A stretch of DNA of 64,000 bases. It comes from Corynebacterium riegelii. GTDB lineage: Bacteria; Actinomycetota; Actinomycetes; Mycobacteriales; Mycobacteriaceae. The translations under genes and the position numbers were made by a program. The stretch covers positions 806,001 to 870,000 of the forward strand of contig NZ_CP068159.1 in assembly GCF_016728505.1 (NCBI RefSeq), read 5' to 3'. Every line of letters starts with the position of its first letter. Positions within the stretch are counted from its first letter, which is position 1. A model generated the notes under the pieces. The model saw only the letters and a program-made list of their open reading frames with translations, had not been told where the DNA came from and ran no database searches. Shown here piece by piece: positions 19,364-27,721 of this stretch.

Positions 19364-19936
19364 TTACTGTGTGTTATCCGCGGCGCCGGCGCCGCCGGCG
19401 GCGATGAGGTCGGCGCGTGCCCGGGCGACGCGGGAGCGGATTGTGCCAACGCGCACGCCGGCGATTTTGGCTGCTTCTTCGTAGGTGTAGCCAAGGATTT
19501 GGGTGAGTACGATGGCTTCTTTGCGCTCGGGCGCAAGGCCGTCGAGCATGGCGCGGGCGTCCATGACTTCGGACCAGGTGGTGGCGTTGTCGGGGCTGGG
19601 TTCTAGGGCGGCGGCGACCGAGTAGTCGGAGTAGTCGCCTTCGGCGGAGCGGGGGCGTGCCATGTCGTGGCGTACGGAGTCCACCCAGGTGCGTCGGGCA
19701 AGGGACAGAAGCCAGGTGCGTGCGCTGGAGCGTCCTGCAAACCGCGGCAGGGCTTTCAGTACGCGCAGGTAGGTTTCCTGGGTTAGGTCGTCGGCGTATT
19801 CGCGCCCGGCCAGGTTGGTGAGAAGCCGCCAGACGTCGTCTTGTGTCTCGGCGATGAACTGCTCAAGGGCAGCGCGATCACCTCGTCCTGCTTGCAGGGC
19901 GAGGTTGGTCACATAGTCGTACTCAGGCCTGCTCAC
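19364..19936 (-). CDS. sigC: ECF-type RNA polymerase sigma factor (SigC-like)
   Basis: 190 aa from GTG 19936. Region 2 is visible near residues 45-85 (YADDLTQETYLRVLKALPRF, RTWLLSLARRTWVD), and region 4 near 130-180 (LAPERKEAIVLTQILGYTYEEAA, TIRSRVARARADL). It is near katA, as sigC is in C. glutamicum, where SigC controls cytochrome bd genes; the name is given on that basis. Unusually the start overlaps the end of mnhG by 14 nt, so the sigma factor appears co-expressed with the antiporter operon. No anti-sigma gene follows. Confidence 0.85.
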   Translation of the reverse strand: MSRPEYDYVTNLALQAGRGDRAALEQFIAETQDDVWRLLTNLAGREYADDLTQETYLRVLKALPRFAGRSSARTWLLSLARRTWVDSVRHDMARPRSAEGDYSDYSVAAALEPSPDNATTWSEVMDARAMLDGLAPERKEAIVLTQILGYTYEEAAKIAGVRVGTIRSRVARARADLIAAGGAGAADNTQ

Positions 19937-20282
19937 TGCCGTTAACCGGGGTTTGAACACCAGCACTAGCTTCGCGCTTGTCACTGACGGTCACGCCGTA
20001 GAGCACACGGCCCATGACAAAGGTGCCTACAGAGCCGACGATCCATACGCCTGCGATGGCGATGATGGCAAGCGCCAGTTCCCATGCGCTGAAGCCGGTG
20101 GTGGACCAAGAGTAGATCAGTTTGGCTACAACCAGGATGGGAAATGCCATGGTGACCAGGGGGCCGAGTAGGTTGGCGCGGGTCAAAGCGTCGGGTGCGC
20201 GCAGCTGCAGAAGGGTTGCGGCGATGATGAAGATGGTGGCCACGATGACAAGCGCGGCAACGATGATTTCGTAGATAGCCAT
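19923..20282 (-). CDS. mnhG: Mrp-type cation/proton antiporter subunit G
   Basis: 119 aa with three hydrophobic segments. The DALTRANLLGPLVTMAFPILV region corresponds to the conserved 'd...r.ha.t....lG' core of MnhG/PhaG. Last antiporter gene of the operon: its ATG overlaps the mnhF stop (TAATG), and its end overlaps the sigma factor start. The C-terminal ~20 residues are hydrophilic. Confidence 0.85.
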   Translation of the reverse strand: MAIYEIIVAALVIVATIFIIAATLLQLRAPDALTRANLLGPLVTMAFPILVVAKLIYSWSTTGFSAWELALAIIAIAGVWIVGSVGTFVMGRVLYGVTVSDKREASAGVQTPVNGSEQA

Positions 20283-20560
20283 TAGCGGCGCCCCCTTGAG
20301 ATGATGCGGGCCATGGAGATCGTCGGCACCACGCCGCAGGCAAGGGCGGCCAGTACTGCGATGTCGTAGCCAATCATGGTTTCTGTGATCAGGGTCCAGA
20401 CGAGGAAGATGGCCACCATGGCGTAGAACACCATGTCCGAGAGCACGGCGCGGGTCAGTTCGTCCTTGCTTAGGATCAGTGCGCCGAGTGCCACCAGCAG
20501 GCAGATGGCGATGATGATGATGCAGGCCATGATGATGGCTTCAAACGTGCTGGTAGGCAT
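20282..20560 (-). CDS. mnhF: Mrp-type cation/proton antiporter subunit F
   Basis: 92 aa with three transmembrane helices and the MnhF signature around LSDMVFYAMVAIFLVWTLI. Small membrane subunit of the multisubunit Na+(Li+/K+)/H+ antiporter. It starts 1-2 nt after the mnhE stop. Confidence 0.87.
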   Translation of the reverse strand: MPTSTFEAIIMACIIIIAICLLVALGALILSKDELTRAVLSDMVFYAMVAIFLVWTLITETMIGYDIAVLAALACGVVPTISMARIISRGRR

Positions 20561-20561
20561 G

Positions 20562-20987
20562 CTAGCTCATCCTTTCTGCGGGCGGCAGGTCTTGCTCTGG
20601 GGTGGTGTCGCCGTGGTCAATGTATGGTTCCCATTCCACAGCCTGCGCATCAAATGGGATGGATTTCACGGCTGGGTTGACGTGCTCTTCCATGTCCGCC
20701 AACCCTTCGATGAGGTCTATCGGGTCTTCGCCGAATGCGGCTTGCACGATGAGGATTTCGGGTTCGCCGGGGTGCGCGCTGTGCCGCAGTCCCACCGACA
20801 TGGTGCCGGGGGTGACGGTGATTGAGGTGGAGAACCAGAACAGTTCCCAGTCTGTGGTCAGGCGCAGTGGGTAGTAGATCACTACGGGTTTGAGCCCGGT
20901 TTTCGGTTTGAATGCTGCGGCGCTGGTTTGGATACCGGAGACAATGATTTCTTTGATGATCCAGAGGGCGTAGGCGATGTAGCGCAT
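20562..20987 (-). CDS. mnhE: Mrp-type cation/proton antiporter subunit E
   Basis: 141 aa. YALWIIKEIIVSGIQ and KPVVIYYPLRLTTDWELFWFSTSITVTPGTMSVG match the MnhE family (conserved 'sit.tPGT'). This gene lacks the N-terminal pair of membrane helices found in longer MnhE proteins: only about 30 residues precede the soluble domain. It abuts mnhD directly. Confidence 0.88.
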   Translation of the reverse strand: MRYIAYALWIIKEIIVSGIQTSAAAFKPKTGLKPVVIYYPLRLTTDWELFWFSTSITVTPGTMSVGLRHSAHPGEPEILIVQAAFGEDPIDLIEGLADMEEHVNPAVKSIPFDAQAVEWEPYIDHGDTTPEQDLPPAERMS

Positions 20988-22526
20988 TTAGTTACCTCCC
21001 TGCAGTTCGGCCAGGTTGGGTACGCCGACTGGGTCGGTGCCAAGTACGGCGGTGGAGTAGGCGTCCACATTCAGCAGGCTGTCTACGGCGGTGGTGGAGG
21101 CATCCCACATTTGGCCGGCTCCAATGAACATAGCCAGTGAGAGGAGCATCATGCTTGCCGACGGCAACATGAACCGCCACCTCACATTCAACGCCTCCGG
21201 GTAGTTCTGCATTGGACGTCCCCAGAACACTTCCTTCCACACGCGCATCATGGACAGAAGCGCACCGAAGGAGGCGACGATGATGGTGGTGATGACCACC
21301 CAAGAGCGCCAATCCCCGGGCTGGGCTGCGGCCAGCATGATGGTGACCTTGCCAAAGATGCCGGAGAATGGTGGGAAGCCGACGATGGAGAACGCGCCGG
21401 CGACGAAGACGGCGGACGTCAGCGGGTCGCGGCGTGCAATGCCGGCGAGTTTGGAGATGGTGCCGGTGCCGTAGGTCTCTTCAATTGCGCCGACGTTGAG
21501 CACGAGTGCGCCGACGGTGATCATGTGGTGCACGGTGTAGAGCAGGCCCGCGGCCAGGGCGTAGCGGGCTGCGTCGCCGCCGCCTGCGGTAAACGCCAGC
21601 ATGACCAGGATGAACGGCATGCCGTTGACCATTTGGTAGGCCAGGACGCGGCGCATGGTGTCCTCGGCAAGACCGGCGAAGCCGCCGATCAGCATGGAGA
21701 TCACCATGATCACGATGATCAGCGTGTTCCAGCGCTCATCCATGTCAAAGATGACTACCCAGATGCGAAACAGCATGTAGACCGCAACCTTGGTGTGCAG
21801 GCCGGAGAACAGGCCCATCACCGCAGCGGAGGTGGATGGGTAGGTGCGCGGCAGCCAGGTGTGGACGGGGAACACGCCCGCCTTGGCGGCAACGGCGATG
21901 ATGACTAGGCCGGTGGCCACGGTGATCGGGCCGTTGCCGGCGGCGGCGCCGCGCAGCGCGCCGATGTTCACCGCGCCGGCGACACCGTAGATGTAGCCCA
22001 CGCCAACCAGCAGCAGGGTAGAGGCCGCCAGGTTCACCAGCACGAAGGTGCGGGCAGACAGCAGGCGGTGGCGGGTGCCGGTCATGGCGATCAGGCCGTA
22101 GGACGGCAGAAGCATGACCTCAATCATGACGAAGAAGTTGAACAGATCCGCGGTCAGAAGCGCGCCGGTGACACCCGTGACCAGCACAAGGGTCAGGGAG
22201 GTGAAGTAGCGTGCCTGGGTTTCACCCACGGCGATGGCGAACCAGTTGGCGGTGATCGCCACGATCATGGTTGCCACCAGCATTACGGCAGAGAACTGGT
22301 CGCCGCCGAAGGAGATACCTACGCCGCCTTGGTACTTGCCAATGACGTGGCCAATGGTGCCATGCGTTGAGGTGTAGGCGTAGAGCCAGATGCCGCCGGC
22401 GAGGTTGATGGCGGGGATGAGGATCGACAGAGCGTCGTTAAGCTTCTTGCTCGGGCTCAGCGCGGTGATGGCTGAAACGATGAGTGGAAGTGCAACGAAG
22501 ATGGGAAGGACTGCTCCTGCGGTCAT
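20988..22526 (-). CDS. mnhD: Mrp-type cation/proton antiporter subunit D
   Basis: 512 aa, about 14 hydrophobic segments, homologous to the proton-pumping subunits NuoL/M/N of complex I. Visible: the MIEVMLLPSYGLIA helix with a key Glu, the lysine region AVAAKAGVFPVHTWLPRTYP and the FSGLHTKVAVYMLFR helix. Its ATG overlaps the mnhC stop by 4 nt. Proposed to form one of the two ion channels of the complex. Confidence 0.95.
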   Translation of the reverse strand: MTAGAVLPIFVALPLIVSAITALSPSKKLNDALSILIPAINLAGGIWLYAYTSTHGTIGHVIGKYQGGVGISFGGDQFSAVMLVATMIVAITANWFAIAVGETQARYFTSLTLVLVTGVTGALLTADLFNFFVMIEVMLLPSYGLIAMTGTRHRLLSARTFVLVNLAASTLLLVGVGYIYGVAGAVNIGALRGAAAGNGPITVATGLVIIAVAAKAGVFPVHTWLPRTYPSTSAAVMGLFSGLHTKVAVYMLFRIWVVIFDMDERWNTLIIVIMVISMLIGGFAGLAEDTMRRVLAYQMVNGMPFILVMLAFTAGGGDAARYALAAGLLYTVHHMITVGALVLNVGAIEETYGTGTISKLAGIARRDPLTSAVFVAGAFSIVGFPPFSGIFGKVTIMLAAAQPGDWRSWVVITTIIVASFGALLSMMRVWKEVFWGRPMQNYPEALNVRWRFMLPSASMMLLSLAMFIGAGQMWDASTTAVDSLLNVDAYSTAVLGTDPVGVPNLAELQGGN

Positions 22527-22963
22527 CGGTTCACCTCCGAGACATCCATGTTGTGTACCTCTTCAAGCTTCTTGGGGTTCAGGCGCGCGCGGCGGCCGGC
22601 GGTAGACAGGGCCGAGGGGCTCAGGCGCATCTTGTCGTATGCGGCGTCGGTGCCAGTCGGGTTGTCCGACGTGTCATCATCGCGGCCAAGGGACGCCAGC
22701 ATCAGCAGGATTGTGGTGGTGGCCATTGCAATCACAATGGCGGTCAGCACAAACGCCTGGGGCAGTGGGTCGGCGATGTCCTCGATGGGGGTGCGAGACG
22801 GGAAGGCCTCTCCACGCCAAGCGCCAACGCCGGTGGCCAACAGTGTCAGGTTGCCTGCGTGGCCGAGCAAAGACATGCCGAAGACCACGCGGACCATGCC
22901 GCGCTGCAGGACTAGGTAAACGGCTCCCGCAACAAGCATTGCGATGGATAGTGCCATAACCAT
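22523..22963 (-). CDS. mnhC: Mrp-type cation/proton antiporter subunit C
   Basis: 146 aa, NuoK homologue with three helices: MALSIAMLVAGAVYLVLQRG, VFGMSLLGHAGNLTLLATG and DPLPQAFVLTAIVIAMATT. The last contains the conserved PLPQALVLTAIVI signature. A cytoplasmic tail of ~45 residues follows. It starts 3 nt after the end of mnhA. Confidence 0.95.
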   Translation of the reverse strand: MVMALSIAMLVAGAVYLVLQRGMVRVVFGMSLLGHAGNLTLLATGVGAWRGEAFPSRTPIEDIADPLPQAFVLTAIVIAMATTTILLMLASLGRDDDTSDNPTGTDAAYDKMRLSPSALSTAGRRARLNPKKLEEVHNMDVSEVNR

Positions 22964-22966
22964 GGT

Positions 22967-25945
22967 TTAAAGCTCCTTCGCTGAGACGGGTAGCGGGTTG
23001 TCTGCCGGGTTGAGCGGCTTCGGGTGAGACGCGACGGCGTTCTCCGGCTGCTCCGGCTCCGGAATGGAAGGCAGCGGGTTATCCGGCTCATCGCGCGTGT
23101 AGTCGAGGTTGCGCACCTCTGTACCCGGCCGCAGGTAGCCGCCGAGTGCGTTGATGGCCTGGGTGACCATGCCAAGCACGGCCAGGTAAATACCAAAGTC
23201 AAAGATCAGGGAGCTGCTCAAGTGCTGGCCGACGATTTCCCCGTGCAGGGCGTAGAGGAAGCCGCCTTCAATAAGCCCGAGCAGGCCGGAGGAAATGGCA
23301 ACGATGATGCCAATAGCCGCAAGCTTGATCGGGGTGCGCTGGCCCACCACGTACGCGTCCGCGCCGCGGGAGAGGTAGCTCATTGCAAATGCCGTGGCCA
23401 TCACTAGCGCGGCAACGAAACCACCGCCCGGGGCATTGTGGCCGCGGAAGAAAATAACAATGGACAGGACCAAGAGCACCGGCGCCACCATGGCGGCGGC
23501 CTTGCGCATTGGCAGGGAGTTGAACTGGGACTGGCCGAATGGGCGCGGGCGAGTGCCGGCCTCAAACATGTGGCGCGGCATGGATTGGGTGACCGCGGCG
23601 ATAACCACGGCGGCCATACCCAGCACGGAAAGCTCGCCGAGTGTATCGAATCCACGGAACTCAACCAGGATGGCTGCGACTATGTTGTCCGCACCGGTCA
23701 CCTCACCGCCTTGGGTGATGTACCACATGCCCAGCTCAGAGCGGTCGTGGCGTCCCAGCAGCGTGTACACGCCGAGGAAGGCCACAATGCCGGAGAGCAG
23801 CGCGAACACCGTTGCGGTGACTTGGCGCCTGCGTGGGGTGCGCGGGAAGGTGCGCGGCTGGTAGCGCAGCACAATCATCATCACCACAACGGTCAGGGAC
23901 TCCACCACCAGCTGGGTCAGCGCCACGTCCGGTGCACCCAGCATCAGCATCTGCAGCGTGATGCCCACACCCGTGGTGCCCAACAGCACGGTGGTGGCCA
24001 GGCGCGAACGGGTGGTGATCATGCCGATGACAGACAGGGCGATGATGCCAAACGGGATCAGGTCCCACCACACGTCCAGGCCCTCGGCGCGGGGTGCCAG
24101 TGGTACGCCGTCTACACCGTCTGTAAACAGTGCGGTGCTCAGGCCCAAGACAACCACCAGGAACAGCACTGGGAAGAGGTGGCGCGACGGGTTGAAGCCG
24201 TCAGCCACGGCACCCAGGGCGCGGCCGGCTGAAGTGGAGCCAACGTTTACGCCGTGGAGTACCTCGTTGCCGCTAAAGGGCAGCAGCTGCTTGTTCTCTA
24301 CGGTGGCGAAGACTCGCTTGCGGGCAAAGATGACAAAGAGCACGCCGGCAACCAGCACGGCAGTGGAAACCAGAAGTGGTGCGGTTACGCCGTGCCACAG
24401 GGCCAGGTGGGAGTAGTATTCCTCGCCGGTAATCGCGGTCACGGCCGCAGAGATCGGGCCGTCCACCTGCGTGAGCAGCAGCGGCACGACCAAAGACATC
24501 AAGCCCGGCAGCGCGGCCGGTAGCCAGAGGCGCACCGGCGCTTCGTGGACGTGGGACATGTCCTTCGGGCCGTCCACAAACGCACCGAAGACAATCTTTG
24601 CGGAGTAGACAAAGGTCAACAGCGCAGCCACGCCACCGATGGTGAGCAGGAGCGCGCCGTAGCGGGAATCTTCAAACGCGCCTAGGATGGATTCTTTAGA
24701 AATGAAGCCGAACAGTGGCGGGATAGCGGCCATAGAGGCAGCCGCCACCACGGTGGAGGCAAACGTGAACGGCATCTTGTCGTACAACTTGCCCAAACGC
24801 CGCATGTCACGCGATCCGGCCTCATGGTCCACCACACCAATCAGCATGAACAGCGATGACTTGAACAGCGCGTGCGCCAGCGTGTGCGTCAGCGCCGCAG
24901 CCAGCGCAAGCGGAGTACCAATACCAATGGCGGCCACAATCCAGCCCAAGTGGCTCACCGTGGAGTACGCCGTGAGGTGCTTGAGGTCCGTCTTGGTAAT
25001 TGCAAACGTTGCACTCATCAGTGCGGTGAACAGGCCAACAGACGTCAAGATCACGTTCCAGGTCGGCTGGTCCGCAAAGATGGTGGAGAAACGCAGCAGC
25101 AGGTAGACGCCAGCCTTCACCACAGCCGCTGCGTGCAGGAATGCGGACACCGGAGTGGCGGCCGCCATGGCTTCTGGAAGCCAGAAGTGGAAAGGGAACT
25201 GCGCCGCTTTAGTAAACGCGGAGGCAGCCACAAGCACCGCCACTGTGGTGGTGAGGGAGGGGTTGTCCCGCCAGACGTCGTGAAGCAAAAGCTCCTGCAT
25301 GGAGGTGGTGCCGGTGTTGACCGCGGCGATGGCAAGTGCTGCAAGCAGGGTCAGGCCGCCGAAGAAGGTCAGGATCAGCGTGCGGTAGGAGCCTGCCTCG
25401 CCGGAGGAGCCGGAGCGCGCGATCAGCATGAACGACGCGATAGAGACCAGTTCCCAGGCGATGAACAGCAGCACCACATCATCTGCAAGCACCAGCAACA
25501 GCACAGACAGCGTAAAGGCCGTCATGATGGTGTAGAAGCTGGTGTTGCCCTCGTTCTTGGGCAGGTAGGCGGCTGAGTAACACATCACCACACCGCCAAT
25601 GACTAGGGCGAGTAGAGCGAAGAAGATGCCCAACCCGTCTGCCCGCATGGCAAACTCCACGCCGGTTCCCGGGCCGAAGATGTCACGGGCCCACGTAAAG
25701 CCCCAGGTCAGTGGTGTGCCCGCAGCGACGTCGCTTAAGTGAGATCCCAGCGCAATCGCAGCCGCAAACAGCAGGGCGGCGATTGGGTATCCGGCCGCGC
25801 GGTCCATCACGCGCACCAAGATTGGAGACAGGATCACCGCAGCCGCCACGAGTGCTAGCACGAGTGGAAGAGTCATGGTGAATATTTCTAGGTTGTAGGG
25901 GCTGGCTGATAAAAACGCGAATACCAGCGTAGCAACTGCTGCCAC
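22967..25945 (-). CDS. mnhA: Mrp-type cation/proton antiporter subunit A fused to subunit B
   Basis: 992 aa. Residues ~25-780 are MnhA: an NuoL-like core (AWELVSIASFMLIARS, KAAQFPFHFWLPEAMAAATPV, HTLAHALFKSSLFMLIG) and a C-terminal DUF4040 part (MLGAPDVALTQLVVESLTVV). Residues ~780-930 are an MnhB domain (VAAILVEFRGFDTLGELSVL, FFRGHNAPGGGFVAALV), so no separate mnhB is needed. A hydrophilic Pro-rich tail follows. GTG 25945 has GGAGG 9 nt upstream; ATG 25876 (MTLPLVLALVAAA) is an alternative. First gene of the seven-gene run ending in the sigma factor; divergent from the YhgE-like gene. Confidence 0.95.
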   Translation of the reverse strand: MAAVATLVFAFLSASPYNLEIFTMTLPLVLALVAAAVILSPILVRVMDRAAGYPIAALLFAAAIALGSHLSDVAAGTPLTWGFTWARDIFGPGTGVEFAMRADGLGIFFALLALVIGGVVMCYSAAYLPKNEGNTSFYTIMTAFTLSVLLLVLADDVVLLFIAWELVSIASFMLIARSGSSGEAGSYRTLILTFFGGLTLLAALAIAAVNTGTTSMQELLLHDVWRDNPSLTTTVAVLVAASAFTKAAQFPFHFWLPEAMAAATPVSAFLHAAAVVKAGVYLLLRFSTIFADQPTWNVILTSVGLFTALMSATFAITKTDLKHLTAYSTVSHLGWIVAAIGIGTPLALAAALTHTLAHALFKSSLFMLIGVVDHEAGSRDMRRLGKLYDKMPFTFASTVVAAASMAAIPPLFGFISKESILGAFEDSRYGALLLTIGGVAALLTFVYSAKIVFGAFVDGPKDMSHVHEAPVRLWLPAALPGLMSLVVPLLLTQVDGPISAAVTAITGEEYYSHLALWHGVTAPLLVSTAVLVAGVLFVIFARKRVFATVENKQLLPFSGNEVLHGVNVGSTSAGRALGAVADGFNPSRHLFPVLFLVVVLGLSTALFTDGVDGVPLAPRAEGLDVWWDLIPFGIIALSVIGMITTRSRLATTVLLGTTGVGITLQMLMLGAPDVALTQLVVESLTVVVMMIVLRYQPRTFPRTPRRRQVTATVFALLSGIVAFLGVYTLLGRHDRSELGMWYITQGGEVTGADNIVAAILVEFRGFDTLGELSVLGMAAVVIAAVTQSMPRHMFEAGTRPRPFGQSQFNSLPMRKAAAMVAPVLLVLSIVIFFRGHNAPGGGFVAALVMATAFAMSYLSRGADAYVVGQRTPIKLAAIGIIVAISSGLLGLIEGGFLYALHGEIVGQHLSSSLIFDFGIYLAVLGMVTQAINALGGYLRPGTEVRNLDYTRDEPDNPLPSIPEPEQPENAVASHPKPLNPADNPLPVSAKEL

Positions 25946-25996
25946 GACGGTGCGCCTCCACGTAAATTGGCAGTAGCTTTAGTTAAATACTGTGCC

Positions 25997-27376
25997 ATGA
26001 AGTGGCGTCTGGGTATAGTTCCGCTGGTTTTTCTCGCGGCGGTGTTGTTGCCGATGCAGCCTGCGTCCACGTGGGTGAGCCAGGCAGACCCCTCGGACCA
26101 AAGTGCTCAAACCACTGACCCGCTGGCTGATACGCGCAGGGCAGCGTCTGATGCAGCGTCCCAGTTGAGTCTGCTCACCACGGGCACCGGCCAGTTGGTC
26201 AATGGTGTGGGGGAGTTGGATGAGGGCAAGGGGTTGCTTGTAGACGCCATTGCGCAGGCTCGCGGCGGCGCCCAGGAGCTCTCCAACGGCATGGTGCAGC
26301 TGCAGGCGGGCACTGGCCAGCTTGGTGCGGGCGCGACGCAGCTGGCTGATTCCGTCGGCGAGATTGTGGCCCAGGTCGCCGGCTTTGAGGCGGTGCGGGG
26401 CCAGGTGGTTGCGGCGATTGACCGTAATTTGGAGGCCACAAAGGACAGCAAAGACCCGGACGTGGTGGCCTCGCGTGAGTCGTTGCAGGAGCTTCGACAC
26501 CAGGCGGCTACGGCTGAGATCCCGGCGGATGCGGTGGCGAAGATGAACCAGCTTCGTGACGGCTCCCGTGACCTTGCCAACCAACTAGCCGTACCGGGCT
26601 ACGCGTATCACGACGGTATATATACAGCCACCAACGGTGCCGCGTCCTTGGCTTCGGGGCTTGCTGAGCTTGAAGGCCAGGTGCAGGAGGCAGCCGGGGG
26701 CATTTCCCAGCTTGTCGACGGCACGGCGAAGATCAACACTCTTGCCCAACAATCCTCCGCGAAGATGAGGGACGTGCGTGCGTCCCTGCCGCCAGCCGTG
26801 GCGGGGGCGGATGCTGGCGCTGGTGCTGTTGGCGTTGGGTTTTCCCCGATCGCGGCGATGCTTCTGGCAGCGCTGGCCGTGTTCGGTGGTCTGGCATTAG
26901 GTGCCGCCGGGTGGTTTGCCGCGACTATTGGGCGCGGGCGCGCGTGGGTCCTGGCACTGGGCACCGTGTTTGTCGCCGCAGCCGGTGTGGCGCTGGCGTG
27001 GATCGTTGGCACCAACCTGGGCGCAGTGGCGCTGGCCGGGATCGGCGGCGCGTTGGCGCTTGGCGTGCTTGCCTCGGCGGGCCTGACGCAGGTGTTTGCC
27101 GGTGTGTTTGGGGCGCGCGCCGGGCTTGGGCTGGCAGGCGTGTTGGCCGTGGTGCAGACCGGCCTGGTGGGCTGGGTGTGGCGTCAGGCGGCGAGCGCCC
27201 CGCTTGAAGGCGCGTGGGAGTCTGTCTCCCAGGTATTCCCCATGCACTGGATCACTGCCGCCGTCACTACCGCCGGCAACGCGGGGGACTACCGTGTGAT
27301 CGTTTCCGCGGCGTTGCTTTGCATGATGGTAGCGGCAGTCGGCTTGGCTGGCGTGCGCCGTCCACGCGCTTTGTAA
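25997..27376 (+). CDS. YhgE/Pip-like membrane protein
   Basis: 459 aa from ATG 25997 (MKWRLGIVPLVFLAAVLLP). It begins with a signal-anchor helix, followed by an extracellular domain of ~260 residues rich in heptad-like Gly/Ala/Leu repeats (TGTGQLVNGVGELDEGKGLL, QLGAGATQLADSV), then about six transmembrane helices. This is the layout of the YhgE/Pip ('phage infection protein') family related to ABC-2 permeases; some relatives take part in type VII or surface secretion. No ribosome site; TAAATA 7 nt upstream suggests a leaderless transcript. A weak hairpin follows at 27388-27405. Confidence 0.75.
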   Translation: MKWRLGIVPLVFLAAVLLPMQPASTWVSQADPSDQSAQTTDPLADTRRAASDAASQLSLLTTGTGQLVNGVGELDEGKGLLVDAIAQARGGAQELSNGMVQLQAGTGQLGAGATQLADSVGEIVAQVAGFEAVRGQVVAAIDRNLEATKDSKDPDVVASRESLQELRHQAATAEIPADAVAKMNQLRDGSRDLANQLAVPGYAYHDGIYTATNGAASLASGLAELEGQVQEAAGGISQLVDGTAKINTLAQQSSAKMRDVRASLPPAVAGADAGAGAVGVGFSPIAAMLLAALAVFGGLALGAAGWFAATIGRGRAWVLALGTVFVAAAGVALAWIVGTNLGAVALAGIGGALALGVLASAGLTQVFAGVFGARAGLGLAGVLAVVQTGLVGWVWRQAASAPLEGAWESVSQVFPMHWITAAVTTAGNAGDYRVIVSAALLCMMVAAVGLAGVRRPRAL

Positions 27377-27721
27377 TTCGCGCGATGTGACTGATGCCTC
27401 AGTCATAGAGAATTTTATACGTACTTACAGGTAGTGCGATATGCAGCGCCATACGCAGGCAAATCATGCTGGGTAAAAATCCTTGAAACTGCAAATGTCT
27501 CGGATGGCGGCAAAACTCCTAAGTTTTACCTTGTTATTCACTGTTGTTCCGGTTGATTTTTGGCCATAACCTGTGGAACAGTTGAGGCGTCTGCCCTATT
27601 GGGCATGCGTAAAGCTAATCGCATTGAGTGTTTACGTGCTGGACTGATCTGGTAGCGGCTAACGTCGCTTTCCTTGTTGTAGCGGTGCGCAGGTGCTTCG
27701 CGGATCTATGAAGGAGTAATT
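27377..27721. other. AT-rich intergenic region upstream of the Rib/G5 surface protein
   Basis: 345 nt, clearly lower in GC than its surroundings. It begins with a 7-bp hairpin (TGACTGA/TCAGTCA, 27388-27405) that may terminate the YhgE-like gene. The remainder probably carries the promoter and 5' leader of the surface-protein gene, but no hexamer pair is convincing. It ends in GAAGGAG, 6 nt before GTG 27722. Confidence 0.5.
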
